From the NCBI GenBank assembly GCA_963989385.1, contig OZ022503.1, positions 90,034,638-90,098,637 on the forward strand: a DNA stretch of 64,000 nucleotides. Reading direction: 5' to 3'. This document shows positions 61,001 to 61,511 of this stretch, piece after piece. Position 1 is the stretch's first letter, and every line of letters starts with the position of its first letter. The DNA is from Ctena decussata (taxonomy: Eukaryota; Mollusca; Bivalvia; Lucinida; Lucinidae). The position numbers were made by a program, and so were the translations under genes. The notes under the pieces were generated by a model. The model was given only the letters and a program-made list of their open reading frames with translations, did not search any database and was not told the origin of the DNA.

Positions 61001-61511
61001 ACGTGGTAAGGGGAGGTTATTTTCAAGTTTAAGCTTTTAAAAAGAGCGTCACAAGTCGCGTTAGTCGGAATTGCTGTATATGTGCTCAAGCCTCCGGCTT
61101 TACTCAAATAATGCCCCTCATCCTTCACGGACGCTTGGATGAGGGGTCATTATCCCTCACTTTAGGACTGGATACCGAAATGCTTTTTGAAAAGTGCCAA
61201 GTCCAATGCAAACAAGCAATGACCTTGACTGCCAGTCATGAAATATTTGACCATTCACCAATGAACAACTTTTTGATCATACATGCAGTTTAATAGCTGA
61301 AACAGTGATGTCCAAATGAGCTTACCTGATTCCAGATTGTAAACAAGATTTGAGTTAAGGTCAGGGTCCTCTGCATACAGGGTGTACACCGTCTCTCCCA
61401 GCCCTGGGTTTGTGGACACAGCAGCAAGAAATGGGAAAGGCTTGTTCTTGAACATTGGCTTCTCGTCATTCTTGTCCTGGACTCGTAGCGTCACTTCGAG
61501 TATTGTTACGT
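4393..61511 (-). CDS. CadN: Neural cadherin (CadN-like, type III classical cadherin), internal 20 exons, partial gene
   Basis: This is a calcium-dependent homophilic adhesion receptor of the plasma membrane, which in flies acts in axon guidance and target choice. Twenty minus-strand exons (listed separately) join in frame to about 1538 residues. They contain 13 complete cadherin repeats recognised by linker motifs of the form DxNDNxPxF, with LDRE-type and DxD calcium motifs in most. The order of odd linkers (DRNNNPPSW, then DMNNEPPQF, then DKNDNPPYF) and the GPPF motif after the last DLNDNAPEF follow the invertebrate N-cadherin pattern known to me, rather than Fat, Dachsous, Flamingo or CDH23. 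No signal peptide, EGF, laminin-G, transmembrane or catenin-binding segment is in the window, so both ends of the gene lie outside. All introns have GT-AG ends. The largest intron (50323-61325) carries the DIRS element. Confidence 0.9.
4688..4942. mobile_element. Palindromic MITE (GAGCCGCGACACGAC family), copy 1
   Basis: The left arm holds TCAACAAAGTGGTTGTGC and CAGACTCAGATCAGCCTGG; the right arm ends GCGCACAACCACTTAG and TCGTGTCGTGGCTCA. The long inverted arms are separated by an asymmetric spacer (GGGGTAGCTAAGGGTCTAAGC). Its right part abuts the upstream side of CadN exon T. Confidence 0.75.
5537..7357. mobile_element. HINE-like element, family I variant, with tandem internal units
   Basis: The left end ACAAGTAGCCC...TTGCTCACCTGAGAG and the right end CTGAGCCTTCGGCTCATGAG CTAAAAA are sub-terminal inverted with a TTC-loop hairpin. 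The interior repeats two units: CTCAAGGGCAGCTAACTCCG (recurring near 5724, 6060, 6785, 6962) and GAAAGTCGAACTTGCTCGAG (near 6190, 6340, 6485, 6630). A GACGCACGCACGCATGG-type tract precedes the end. Confidence 0.7.
7358..9230. other. Intron interval without recognised features
   Basis: This is AT-rich intronic sequence between exons S and T. I see decayed fragments (CAGATCAGCCTGCACATC at about 7402 resembling the palindromic MITE arms) but no coding similarity, intact repeat or RNA gene. Confidence 0.5.
10140..11400 (-). pseudogene. LINE (non-LTR retrotransposon) reverse transcriptase fragment, 5'-truncated and inactive
   Basis: On the minus strand the order is: NRLKPQAEEIIAVEQAKFRA and KKAFDRVWHA (fingers/palm, about 11160-11390); the catalytic box as LRFANDIDALAEEEQ with CKMEISAEKTKLMTNS (about 10800-10920); FNCLGSVVSDDGS; LYACESWALTAELEKR with FEMRCYLRLLNISY (about 10440-10560); then LAKINLQGTVKG in another frame (about 10260-10310). 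The active-site FADD reads FAND, a C-rich tract breaks the region at 10945-10985, and frames shift at least twice. The endonuclease domain is missing. The RTE/jockey-like clade is my guess. Confidence 0.82.
11415..13534. mobile_element. HINE-like element, family I, with ~460-base tandem units
   Basis: It starts AACAAGAGGGCCATGAGGCC then CGCTCACCTGA and ends GGAGCCTTCGGCTCAGGTGA GCTAAAAA. CATGTTGGTCATGTGACC recurs near 11790, 12392, 12848 and 13312, so about four ~460-base units. The first spacing is longer because of a MITE at 11993-12172. GACGGACGACGG repeats occupy 13434-13480. It sits exactly at the truncated end of the LINE. Confidence 0.72.
11993..12172. mobile_element. MITE (ACAGTCAAACCTG type, diverged) nested in a tandem unit
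   Basis: It begins ACAATCCAACCTGTATTAAG and ends AAGACAGGTTTTACAGTA, with internal inverted GCTTGCTTAATACAGGT blocks. It accounts for the extra length of the first unit of the surrounding array and resembles 3806-3990. Confidence 0.55.
14766..15172. mobile_element. HINE-like element, family I variant, 5'-truncated copy
   Basis: The sequence matches the right part of 5537-7357 (CTCAAGGGCAGCTAACTCCG, GATCGGCACCAAAACCTAAT, ATGACGCCATTTTCCCC) and ends in the same hairpin CTGAGCCTTCGGCTCAGGTG AGCTAAAAA. The left head is absent. Confidence 0.7.
15267..15430 (-). CDS. CadN: CadN exon S
   Basis: This 164-base exon (residues about 1395-1450) has acceptor gttgtccag and donor gttaga (weak, GTTAG rather than GTAAG). 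It encodes YSIDRSTDEGRRFTVNSN, CEVKVKRGLDGETLDREALA, then GLPEEKYEVHILAKDKG. The stretch LDGETLDREALAGLPEE is longer than the simple LDRE found at this place in the insect protein as I know it. It lies in the repeat before the last linker in the window. Confidence 0.88.
15546..15815 (+). mobile_element. tRNA-derived SINE with reiterated A-box region
   Basis: GCCCCAATAGCTCAGTGGGT TAGGAGCTGGTC is an A-box-containing tRNA 5' half. AGCTCAGTGGGTTAAGGGCT and a third GAGCTCAGCAGTGCAAGG copy follow at about 45-base spacing. A B-box-like CTGGTTCATGACCC lies near 15683. The body ATGACTGAAATACTTTTGAC (about 15780) is a 3' motif shared with fragments at 20288-20320, 47785-47815 and 54640-54660. Confidence 0.6.
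15965..16194 (-). CDS. CadN: CadN exon R
   Basis: This 230-base exon (residues about 1319-1395) has acceptor gtttgcag and donor gtaagt. It encodes AVDYEEVKFFNLTVYVKDGK, the linker VEDYNDNAPEFF, TENVPEYTSLWNC and SDADSGVNAEF with the DADxGxN loop. LDRE is VDYE here. The ending GA joins G of exon S to complete glutamate, giving NAEFEYSID. Confidence 0.92.
16480..16548. repeat. Foldback repeat with CCCTACTGCACTCAGAAC arms
   Basis: CCCTACTGCACTCAGAACGG plus CCAAAACTC is followed after 4 bases by GAGTTTTGGCTGTTTTGAGT plus GCAATGGGG. The arms are about 29 bases with a few mismatches. Confidence 0.65.
16741..16847. repeat. Foldback MITE (TTGGGACACCTAAA family), copy 1
   Basis: AGTATTGGGACACCTAAAAT and ATTTTCCATTTG are mirrored by CAAATGGAAAATTCATT and TTTAGGTGTCCCAATAT. 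Copies occur at 30664-30770 and 37045-37140, and a right half at 54189-54235. Confidence 0.75.
16887..17570. repeat. Repeat region with GGTTATCCCC palindrome and a two-copy tandem duplication
   Basis: GGTTATCCCCTCGGGGATAA CC is a perfect palindrome at 16887-16908. Two diverged ~195-base tandem copies follow, starting GCTAAAATACAGGTCCCACT (about 16959) and GCTAAATACAGGTTCCACT (about 17147). GGGATAACCTCTC at about 17550 echoes the left palindrome, so the whole may be another HINE-like element. No coding similarity was seen. Confidence 0.5.
17631..18115 (-). CDS. CadN: CadN exon Q (largest exon in window)
   Basis: This 485-base exon (residues about 1157-1318) has acceptor acttgcag and donor gtaagt. 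It spans more than one EC: AQDFDAGENGTVFYEIDRYG, FQINSETGLIQTKLSDSLDR, ETTSQYFLQIIAKDRG, the linker DINDQPPVF, then MSENQVAGPVVTVSATDNDI and LTYTLEEGDRSYFSIE. Both calcium loops (DFDAGENG, DNDIDENA) and LDRE are intact. Four bases after the exon (gtaagttt) give a strong donor. Confidence 0.93.
18403..18645. repeat. MITE with GGCGTAGCTA inverted ends
   Basis: AGAGGCGTAGCTAGGGGC at the left and GGTAGCTACGCCCTTGG at the right are inverted copies. A second nested hairpin (TGAAATTTTGTCAA / TTGACAAAATTTCA) lies at 18570-18600. Confidence 0.65.
18941..19062. repeat. Long hairpin with ~46-base arms
   Basis: Positions 18941-18987 and 19017-19062 are reverse complements with a few mismatches (AAACTACATTGGGT / ACCCAATGTAGTTT). 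The spacer contains a second small inverted repeat (GCAAAGT / ACTTTGC). Confidence 0.7.
19423..19744 (-). CDS. CadN: CadN exon P
   Basis: This 322-base exon (residues about 1050-1157) has acceptor atttgcag and donor gtaaat. It encodes VFATDKDVSRQTNFRFNISG, FTIEPETGKIFLRRKLDRDL, PHGRDVYQFNVIAEDEP, the linker DINDNDPKFD, and SVAEHSPAG. The LDRDxPxGR segment is a characteristic N-cadherin signature. Codon use and splice sites look ordinary. G|GT gives glycine with exon Q. Confidence 0.92.
19783..19979. repeat. MITE (GAGCTCTAGATAAGA family), copy 1
   Basis: The ends are CAGAGCTCCAGGTAAAAGGG and CTTATCTAGAGCTCTGA. The centre has the inverted pair GATCCCTCATCTGAACTGTC / GACAGTTCAGATGAGGGATC. Other copies: 24099-24290, 29440-29636, 35838-36023, 37908-38104, 48505-48700, 55433-55632, and a half copy near 46598-46710. 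Confidence 0.75.
20163..20262 (+). repeat. (ATGGG)n-type G-rich low-complexity tract
   Basis: The tract holds repeated GATGGG / GGGATG words such as GGCTGGGATGGGATGGGACG. The downstream word AAGCCCTTTCAATAGTATTT at 20290 is an inverted SINE-tail fragment. Confidence 0.7.
20515..20688 (-). CDS. CadN: CadN exon O
   Basis: This 174-base, phase 0-0 exon (residues 992-1049) has acceptor ctccccag and donor gtaata. It encodes NYNLTVMVSDGLFQNTASVL, the canonical linker DVNDNEPEFD, and YEITDVVEETIPPPDGQFLL opening the next EC. The insertion VVEETIPPPDG, where ENxPxG is usual, matches the extended EEDD-type opening of this repeat in insect CadN. NLT is a potential glycosylation site. Confidence 0.9.
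21684..21799 (-). CDS. CadN: CadN exon N
   Basis: This short 116-base exon (residues about 953-991) has acceptor tatacag and donor gtaagg. It encodes ADVLAYSITEGNIDNVFGIK, then QKTGDVYVAKTLNYEVPPT. It is the middle of an EC, with LNYE in place of LDRE. I placed it by splice sites and by phase agreement with exon M (G|CT gives alanine) and exon O (phase 0). The sequence fits the ITxGNIxxxF pattern of CadN. Confidence 0.86.
22456..22604 (+). mobile_element. tRNA-derived SINE, 5'-truncated, with 11-bp target duplication
   Basis: It starts GGACTACCAATCCAGGGGTC (the middle of the tRNA-like head of 394-557), continues with the same body including GGGACGTTAAAC, and ends in seven TCAC units. TAATTAAGATG flanks it at 22445-22455 and 22605-22615. 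Confidence 0.8.
22950..24045 (+). mobile_element. Tandem-array element (HINE-like, family IV), ~150-base units
   Basis: About six diverged head-to-tail units contain AAGGGCAATAACTCATG (near 23210, 23365, 23515, 23665, 23815) and GTTTCATGAAATTCCAT. A GGACGGACAGACAGACGG tract (23943-23998) and the right end CCCTCCGCCTTCGGCGAGGG ATAAAAAC follow, again a TTC-loop hairpin. The left boundary near TTATATCCCCTGC is a guess. Confidence 0.6.
24099..24290. repeat. MITE (GAGCTCTAGATAAGA family), diverged copy
   Basis: The ends are AGTGCTCCAGATAACAAGG and TTTATTTGGAGCTCCAT. The centre has the inverted pair CTCATCAGAACTGTC / GACAGTTCTAATGAG. Confidence 0.6.
24805..24897. repeat. Perfect palindrome, two 46-base arms with a 1-base spacer
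   Basis: Positions 24805-24850 and 24852-24897 are exact reverse complements, starting TTTAGTACTTACATGCTGTA. The single spacer base is C at 24851. It lies in the intron between exons M and N, and no other copy is visible in the window. Confidence 0.9.
25931..27975. mobile_element. 2.0-kb DNA element with 27-bp terminal inverted repeats
   Basis: Positions 25931-25957 (TTACCGTAATCGCCCCATTT + ACCGCAC) match the reverse complement of 27949-27975 with one mismatch. A sub-terminal pair AATAACCGCACAC / GTGTGCGGTTAT adds to the symmetry. Flanks show at most an AT or TTA duplication. I recognise no transposase in the short ORFs inside. A second element (26353-26903) is nested within. Confidence 0.65.
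26353..26903. mobile_element. 551-bp element with perfect 23-bp TIRs, nested
   Basis: Positions 26353-26375 (GTTTAAAGGTAGGTTCCTGT + ACT) are the exact reverse complement of 26881-26903. TTAA falls at both outer ends (TTTAAAGG / CCTTTAAA), compatible with a TTAA-duplicating family, but that is not proven. It is non-coding as far as I can see. Confidence 0.7.
28267..29427. mobile_element. Tandem-array element (HINE-like, family III), ~190-base units
   Basis: The left end CAGATGCCCCCGCC and the right end CATATGATGCGGGGGCATAA are inverted. Inside, four or five diverged units share TCATGACCTGATTCTTGTAA, AATCCTCATACAACATTTCA and GTTGCTACAATAATAGGAA. An ACAGACATACGGACAGACAG tract precedes the right hairpin. 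Confidence 0.65.
29440..29636. repeat. MITE (GAGCTCTAGATAAGA family), diverged copy
   Basis: AATCCAGAGGGATAAATTCC at the left and CTCCCTATCTGGAGCCCTGA at the right, with AGGCAGAAA-type inverted material between, resemble the better preserved copies at 37908 and 55433. Confidence 0.45.
29640..30300. other. Intron interval without recognised features
   Basis: This stretch, immediately upstream of the exon M donor side, is plain AT-rich sequence with no repeat or coding match I can identify. Confidence 0.45.
30305..30451 (-). CDS. CadN: CadN exon M
   Basis: This 147-base exon (residues about 904-953) has acceptor cttgcag and donor gtaact. It contains the end of one EC, ATAQVQISIADKNDNPPYF, and starts the next with AQVPEQRPDDVGRIV and SAMDKDE. 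The SIADKNDNPPYF linker is nearly identical to the corresponding CadN linker I know from insects. The intron to exon N is 8.5 kb and holds several transposons and a perfect palindrome. Confidence 0.9.
30664..30770. repeat. Foldback MITE (TTGGGACACCTAAA family), copy 2
   Basis: AATATTGGGACACCTAAACA and ATTAATTTTCCATT are mirrored by AATGGAAAATTAATGG and TTTAGATGTCCCAATACTT. Confidence 0.75.
31011..31209 (-). CDS. CadN: CadN exon L
   Basis: This 199-base exon (residues about 838-904) has acceptor tttctag and donor gtaggt. It encodes VSYSILEDKNNAYLDFEI, DSDSGIITTRSTFDREEADK (FDRE calcium motif) and YYINVKAVDGTNSDAPGHFP. The long proline-rich F-G loop before the linker is shared with insect N-cadherin at the repeat preceding the KNDNPP linker. 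Split codon G|CC gives alanine with exon M. Confidence 0.9.
31608..31838. mobile_element. Palindromic MITE (GAGCCGCGACACGAC family), copy 2
   Basis: The left arm is ACATGACAAAACTAACAAAT then GGGCATCCACCCAGTCTGAC; the right arm GACTGGGCAGATGCCCAGGC then GTTGTGTCACGGCTCAT. The spacer TTAGATCCTTAACTACCC is as in other copies. Confidence 0.75.
32072..32275 (-). CDS. CadN: CadN exon K
   Basis: This 204-base, phase 0-0 exon (residues 770-837) has acceptor ttttttcag and donor gtaaga. It encodes NQGQIPLSAEIRPIIVVKD, the off-consensus linker DMNNEPPQFEG, and the first half of the next EC with VPENEPPGQ and AVDPDHDSPNN (an extended DxD loop). A palindromic MITE begins only about 28 bases upstream of its acceptor, at 32303, so the branch point probably lies in or at the edge of the MITE. 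Confidence 0.9.
32303..32548. mobile_element. Palindromic MITE (GAGCCGCGACACGAC family), copy 3
   Basis: This is one of the best preserved copies: CATATGAGCCGCGACACGAC at the left and GTGTCGTGGCTCATATG at the right, with long arms through CAGACTCAGATCAGCCTGGG. It begins 28 bases upstream of the exon K splice acceptor. Confidence 0.85.
33316..33690 (-). CDS. CadN: CadN exon J
   Basis: This 375-base, phase 0-0 exon (residues 645-769) has acceptor acataag and donor gtaagt. It starts at TDDINIVVKAEDQGEPPLSA, passes the diagnostic linker DRNNNPPSWD, and encodes nearly a whole further EC up to YELRMRVT. That EC has no DxD (it reads SASSNTPAPFDAV) and LNHN in place of LDRE. A tryptophan after the linker and a degenerate repeat following it are features of this position in insect N-cadherin. 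Confidence 0.92.
33730..34640. other. Intron interval without recognised features
   Basis: The stretch starts with GGGCCCAGTGGTTCAAAGC (33752) and has a partner AATAACTGGGCCCTG at about 33970, hinting at a decayed inverted-repeat element of about 230 bases. Nothing else is recognisable. Confidence 0.45.
34642..34790. repeat. Foldback element with ~55-base arms
   Basis: AGCTCTAGCATTGAATTGTT GAGTAA at the left and TTACTCAACAATTCAGTGCT AGAGCT at the right are inverted. Homology continues inward with TCACTGTTTG / CAAACAGTGA and GTAGAT / ATCTAC. Confidence 0.7.
35132..35301. mobile_element. Short HINE-like element, family II
   Basis: AACAAGACCTGTCAGCGAGA CAGGATAGCTGGCCTGA at the left; TTCCTGAACTTTGTTCAGGC GAGCTAAAAA at the right. 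It has the same layout as 4050-4222, including CACCTAAAAAACTTTAACGT and the GCCGACACCGCC tract. Confidence 0.7.
35838..36023. repeat. MITE (GAGCTCTAGATAAGA family), diverged copy
   Basis: CAGAGTTCCAGCTAAGG at the left and CCTTCTTATCCAAAGCACTG at the right are inverted. The central ATTGTGACC / GGTCACAA pair is retained. Confidence 0.55.
36024..37040. other. Intron interval without recognised features
   Basis: This is AT-rich intronic sequence upstream of exon I. No coding similarity or repeat structure was recognised. Confidence 0.45.
37045..37140. repeat. Foldback MITE (TTGGGACACCTAAA family), copy 3
   Basis: GAATATTGGGACACCTAAAA and CATGAATTTTC are mirrored by GGAAAATTAATGG and TCAGGTATCCCAATAC. 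Confidence 0.7.
37306..37578 (-). CDS. CadN: CadN exon I
   Basis: This 273-base, phase 0-0 exon (residues 554-644) has acceptor acatag and donor gtaaga. It completes one EC (CTFWVRIGDVNDNPPVF) and carries most of the next: SISESSTTKGARVF, ALDKDRGKNAAIIYSL, FFRIEPDSGIIYLEKTV. The following LDRE position is lost at the exon junction (VSG then TDDINIV). The DVNDNPPVFD linker and the order of repeats around it match invertebrate CadN. Confidence 0.9.
37630..37906 (-). mobile_element. tRNA-Lys-like SINE
   Basis: On the minus strand GCCACGTAGCCCAATCGGTA GGGCACC (D-arm, A box), then TGACTCTTAAATCAG (anticodon-stem-like with CTT), GGGTTCAATACCC (T-arm, B box) and GTGTGGC form a tRNA shape. A 190-base body runs to a tail with GTAAAGCAACAAATTAATCA. 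The anticodon loop is one base too long, and the long body marks it as a SINE rather than a working tRNA gene. Confidence 0.75.
37908..38104. repeat. MITE (GAGCTCTAGATAAGA family), well preserved copy
   Basis: GAGCTCTAGATAAGAGGGGT ATTTGATGATAATTG at the left is mirrored by AATTATCACCAAATACTCCC TCTTAAATAGAGCTC. The centre is GACCCCTCATCTGAACCGTC and its diverged inverse. Confidence 0.8.
38460..38698. mobile_element. Palindromic MITE (GAGCCGCGACACGAC family), copy 4
   Basis: TGAGCCGTGACACGACATAA at the left, TCGTGTCGCGGCTC at the right. It ends about 60 bases downstream of the exon H donor. Confidence 0.82.
38761..38949 (-). CDS. CadN: CadN exon H
   Basis: This 189-base, phase 0-0 exon (residues 491-553) has acceptor atgaatag and donor gtgaga. 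It encodes VKAVDNDRGNNGNITYSI with the DNDxGxNG calcium loop, the FEVNPSNGRVVT hairpin, FDREAQ (LDRE equivalent) and VTVKAADQ. It lies wholly inside one EC repeat. Because it is symmetrical, skipping it would keep frame but delete the core of the repeat. Confidence 0.9.
39164..39376. repeat. MITE with ACAGTCTACTTTCAATATCTCGA-like ends
   Basis: CAGTCTACTTTCAATATCTC GAACACTGATATC at the left is mirrored by GATATCAGAAGG... and TTGAAATATCGAGAGTTGAC at the right. A partial copy (CCAGAAAATTTACTTTGAGA TATCAG) lies at 46880-46940 just downstream of exon C. Confidence 0.6.
39468..39739 (-). CDS. CadN: CadN exon G
   Basis: This 272-base exon (residues about 400-490) has acceptor ttttgtag and donor gtatag. 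It encodes GPFRIDPASGLITLARSLPE, then the last strands of that EC with an unusual cysteine pair (DDGACCPGV), the linker DTNNNQPQF, and VLENQNVGTFVVQ opening the next EC. The CC lies in the loop between the F and G strands, where most cadherin repeats have DxG plus a short polar stretch. It ends in phase 0. Confidence 0.9.
39978..40070. mobile_element. Degenerate HINE-like remnant, family II
   Basis: GACAAGACCTATCCACGTAC and GCCTTGCCCATCAC correspond to the family II left end; ATAGCTCTTCCAG...GAGCTAAAAA to its right end, with the centre deleted. Confidence 0.5.
40317..40576 (-). CDS. CadN: CadN exon F
   Basis: This 260-base exon (residues about 313-400) has acceptor ctaacag and donor gtcagt. 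It has ELDYDFTTDHQYRFNVTATD (the LDRE equivalent is LDYD), the linker ENVNDEAPVF, and then the first half of the next EC with SEEQTVG and ATDPDDGDN. NVT is a potential N-glycosylation site. The linker is slightly off consensus (ENVNDE rather than DxNDN). Confidence 0.9.
40700..40957. mobile_element. Palindromic MITE (GAGCCGCGACACGAC family), copy 5
   Basis: TGAGCCGCGACATGACAAAA at the left; TTGTTGGTTTTGTCTAACAC GGCTCAT at the right. A duplication of GGGCATCCGCCCAGTTTGAT (near 40758 and 40782) lies in the left arm. Confidence 0.78.
41315..41438 (-). CDS. CadN: CadN exon E
   Basis: This 124-base exon (residues about 272-313) has acceptor atttcag and donor gtaagt. It encodes the middle of an EC: TATDRDSGVNGELQYKV has the DRD calcium motif and the G.N..L.Y signature. 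It was found from flanking phase and splice sites, being too short and too open-ended to stand out as an ORF. The final AA joins A of exon F to give the lysine before ELDYD. Confidence 0.88.
41702..41766. repeat. Short foldback repeat (AGTGTAGATCC family)
   Basis: AACAGTGTAGACCCAGATCA GATGC is mirrored by GCATCTGATCAGGGTCTACA CTGTTTGC. Confidence 0.7.
41771..41835. repeat. Near-perfect hairpin, 30-base arms, 5-base loop
   Basis: Positions 41771-41800 (AAAAAAGAGTCATAGTTACA...) pair with 41806-41835 with one mismatch around a GTCAT loop. It is directly adjacent to the preceding foldback repeat. Confidence 0.8.
42268..42378. repeat. Hairpin with ~50-base arms
   Basis: AGGAGAAAGTCTGAGTATCT G at the left is mirrored by CAGATACTCAGACTTTCTCC T at the right, with CATTCCTGAAAAATAAT / ATTATTTTTCAGGAATG continuing inward. 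The loop is CCCCGAAGG. Confidence 0.75.
42913..43127. mobile_element. Palindromic MITE (GAGCCGCGACACGAC family), copy 6
   Basis: GCGAGCTGCGGCATGACAAA ACTAACAAAGCGGCATGTG at the left; GCCACTTTGTCGGTTTGG TCACGTCACGGCTCATAT at the right. The arms are shorter than in other copies. It ends about 85 bases below the exon D donor. Confidence 0.75.
43213..43327 (-). CDS. CadN: CadN exon D
   Basis: This 115-base exon (residues 234-272) has acceptor tttcag and donor gtaagt. It holds a complete canonical linker DVNDNSPKF followed by the first strands of the next EC, including TLSEDTPIGETAL. The SED(T) glutamate is the standard calcium ligand at the start of an EC. The exon starts in phase 0 and ends with one base that joins TG of exon E to encode valine. 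Confidence 0.9.
43795..45665. mobile_element. Tandem-array element (HINE-like, family V), ~165-base units
   Basis: The left end is CAGATGTCTCCCCCC; the right end is TGAAGGGGGGAGACATAAT. About nine units share TCCAAGGGAAATAACTCA (near 44124, 44277, 44445, 44610, 44767, 44937, 45107, 45278, 45446) and the units on the right are nearly identical. A GACAGACGGACAGACGGACG tract (45587-45617) precedes the right end. Confidence 0.72.
45670..46150. other. Intron interval with weak repeat signal
   Basis: The stretch contains TATCACCTGACCAGTGATACC (about 45806), a small palindrome, and otherwise AT-rich sequence. The phrase AGTCCATTTGCGCCCAAATG (43471) has an inverse CATTTGCACTTGGGAGCAAA CGGACT at 46130, suggesting that 43468-46153 is an older element into which family V inserted. 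Confidence 0.45.
46155..46285 (-). mobile_element. tRNA-derived SINE head
   Basis: On the minus strand GAGGCACCGTAGTTGAGTGG TTAGAGCGG (A box), GTTGTGAGTTCGCGGCTC (B box region), then a short body CCGATGACTGGAAAACC. It is not an intact tRNA: the T-arm and acceptor stem do not close. Confidence 0.6.
46598..46840. repeat. Half MITE plus inverted SINE 3' tail
   Basis: GAGCTCTAAATAAGAAGGGG to about 46710 is the left half of the GAGCTCTAGATAAGA MITE. It is followed by GGGTTTAATTACCCTTTGAG ACAGTATTTCAG, the inverse of the SINE tail seen at 62855-62905. Confidence 0.5.
46989..47229 (-). CDS. CadN: CadN exon C
   Basis: This 241-base exon (residues about 153-233) has acceptor ttttcag and donor gtatta. 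It encodes most of one EC repeat: strands around SILVIRAKCFQDT, RVTFDLVEP, LFSITSKDN and YQLNVIATEVETG. The DxD motif is missing and LDRE reads LDFE, so this repeat looks poor in calcium ligands. It ends in phase 0 after STSE and joins directly to IIINVLDVNDNSP of exon D. Confidence 0.86.
47345..47586. mobile_element. Palindromic MITE (GAGCCGCGACACGAC family), copy 7
   Basis: ATGAGCTGCGACGCGAGAAA ACC at the left; GGTTTTGTCGTGTTGCGGTT CAT at the right. It lies about 115 bases upstream of exon C. Confidence 0.82.
47590..48500. other. Intron interval with small repeat fragments
   Basis: CCCTTTCAACACTATTTCAG TCACAGT at about 47785 is an inverted SINE-tail fragment. GGAGCAGTCTGATCAGGGTT TACACTG at about 47990 is half of the AGTGTAGATCC foldback. 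No coding match was seen. Confidence 0.45.
48505..48700. repeat. MITE (GAGCTCTAGATAAGA family), diverged copy
   Basis: AGGGCTCCAGATAAGATGGG GTTGTGAC at the left; CATCCTTTATCTGAGCCTCA at the right. Confidence 0.5.
49048..49856. mobile_element. Tandem-array element (HINE-like, family VI), ~130-base units
   Basis: It starts AAACAAGAGCCATAATCC. Units share CCACATGCACATCTTCATAT and GGAGTTGCGGGGACAAG (near 49440, 49590, 49742). A GGACGGACGGAAGGACGG tract (49764-49796) and the end CCCCCTCCGCCTACGTCGGG TGACAATTA follow. Confidence 0.65.
49888..49927. repeat. Short foldback repeat (AGTGTAGATCC family), minimal copy
   Basis: GCAAACAGTGTAGATCC and GGATCTACACTGTTTGC are exact 17-base inverse arms around TCATCT. 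Confidence 0.8.
50049..50322 (-). CDS. CadN: CadN exon B
   Basis: This 274-base exon (residues about 63-153) has acceptor tttttcag and donor gtaagt. It continues the EC from exon A (GEGKFRMVTEADPKTGDMVG) and reaches the next linker, which reads VLAGFRPPQLFENPF. The usual DxNDNxP calcium linker and the upstream LDRE are both absent, although the beta-strand pattern is kept. It is separated from exon A by the largest intron seen here, 11.0 kb, which contains the DIRS retroelement. Split codon AA|G gives lysine with exon C. Confidence 0.88.
50448..51345. mobile_element. HINE-like element, family I, 3'-truncated copy
   Basis: It starts AACAAGAGGGCCATGAGGCC then CGCTCACCTGAG, with two units of the ~460-base repeat of 11415-13534 (GGTCATGTGACCTGGAC, CAAAGAATGACCTTGACCTC). 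It stops after TTCTGGAGAAGAAGATTTTT without the terminal hairpin. It starts 126 bases upstream of exon B. Confidence 0.7.
51360..52200. other. Intron interval with one foldback fragment
   Basis: CAAACAGTGTAGGCCATGAT CAG...GTACTGTTTG (51382-51444) is a diverged foldback copy. The rest shows nothing I recognise. Confidence 0.45.
52205..52267. repeat. Short foldback repeat (AGTGTAGATCC family)
   Basis: GTAGATCCTAATGAGATGGC TCATCATGAGCCATCTCATC AGGGTCTACACTGTTTGC is a hairpin. The left outer arm is partly lost. Confidence 0.7.
53571..53807. mobile_element. Palindromic MITE (GAGCCGCGACACGAC family), copy 8
   Basis: GAGCCGCGACACGACAAAGC C at the left; GGTTTTGTCGTGTCGCCGCT C at the right. The arms through CAGACTCAGATCAGCCTGG are well preserved. 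Confidence 0.85.
54189..54235. repeat. Half foldback MITE (TTGGGACACCTAAA family)
   Basis: ATTTGTCCCAAATGGAAAAT TAATCATTATAGGTGTCCCA ATATTTG matches only the right arm of the copies at 16741 and 30664. Confidence 0.55.
54790..55100. repeat. Family V tail decaying into GGGGA, (TG)n and a ~47-base G run
   Basis: CAGTTCTTGTTCTCTGCACA and GGACAGACCCTGTAGG resemble the end of family V units, and ACAATATGTCTGTCCTGGAA matches that family's 3' end. (TG)n occupies about 55017-55042 and an almost pure G tract 55043-55088. The G tract should form quadruplexes and may be of unreliable length. Confidence 0.65.
55433..55632. repeat. MITE (GAGCTCTAGATAAGA family), well preserved copy
   Basis: CAGAGCTCTAGATAAGAAGG GTATTTGGTGATAATTAAGG is mirrored by CCTAATTATCACCAAATACT CCCTCTTATCTAAGGCTCTG. 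The centre is GTTGTGACCCCTCATCTGAA and its inverse. Confidence 0.8.
55821..55887. repeat. Perfect foldback repeat, two 30-base arms (AGTGTAGATCC family)
   Basis: Positions 55821-55850 and 55858-55887 are exact reverse complements (GCAAACAGTGTAGATCCAGA...) around CATTATA. It is the reference copy for the family in this window. Confidence 0.85.
56362..57500 (+). pseudogene. DIRS ORF1 (Gag-like), frameshifted
   Basis: ATG at 56362 starts MANERDEVLLEDLNDSEFSG. The frame is lost near 56430 and continues in another frame to 57008 as a lysine/serine-rich, then acidic protein (SKKKDKKGKKPSKSSTS; FEKLIDSFTDDEIMQLRNIL). Further frames carry an arginine/glycine/tyrosine-rich tail around 57450-57600. 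It is basic then acidic and has no CCHC zinc knuckle, as usual for DIRS ORF1. The role is nucleic-acid binding by analogy only. Confidence 0.65.
57830..59080 (+). pseudogene. DIRS reverse transcriptase and RNase H remnant
   Basis: RT signatures appear in successive frames: SKPNARYRPVINLKY (about 57958), YFTSIDVQDAYLF (about 58079) and the catalytic YYIDDSLNMD (about 58270). RNase H parts follow: VCTTDASFLG (about 58747) and VLYINNMGGTN with ASxxW-like STSHFKK (about 58928-59045). At least four frameshifts or stops separate these blocks, so no polymerase can be made. Confidence 0.78.
59470..60570 (+). pseudogene. DIRS tyrosine recombinase remnant
   Basis: A DNA-binding part (around 59520-59720, with a TRKQYSVVWKKW-type stretch in one frame) is followed after broken frames by the catalytic end TPVLHDAAVDSNQFKTHSYR with SAAVSAAYSRG and LKSADWSSARYF (about 60317-60480). 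HSYR is the HxxR motif, and ADWSS with the following F matches the DIRS recombinase C-terminus, where a nucleophilic Tyr is expected. Stops and shifts make it inactive. Confidence 0.78.
60743..60860. repeat. Internal complementary region of the DIRS element
   Basis: Positions 60743-60786 are the inverse of the left terminus (56059-56101); positions 60780-60860 are the inverse of the right terminus (61073-61153). The two halves overlap in ATAATG. Both halves are nearly free of mismatches, unlike the coding part. Confidence 0.88.
61326..61511 (-). CDS. CadN: CadN exon A (first exon in window)
   Basis: This 186-base exon encodes fragment residues 1-62. The acceptor tttcag lies just above 61511 and the donor gtaagc just below 61326. 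It ends one EC repeat with the linker DKNDEKPMF and begins the next (FLAAVSTNPGLGETVYTLYA, then EDPDLNSNLVYNLES). The EDPDLNSN segment is the calcium-binding DxD/DxNxN region. It starts with two bases of a split codon, so a preceding exon must exist to the right. Its final single G joins the GT of the next exon to give glycine. Confidence 0.9.
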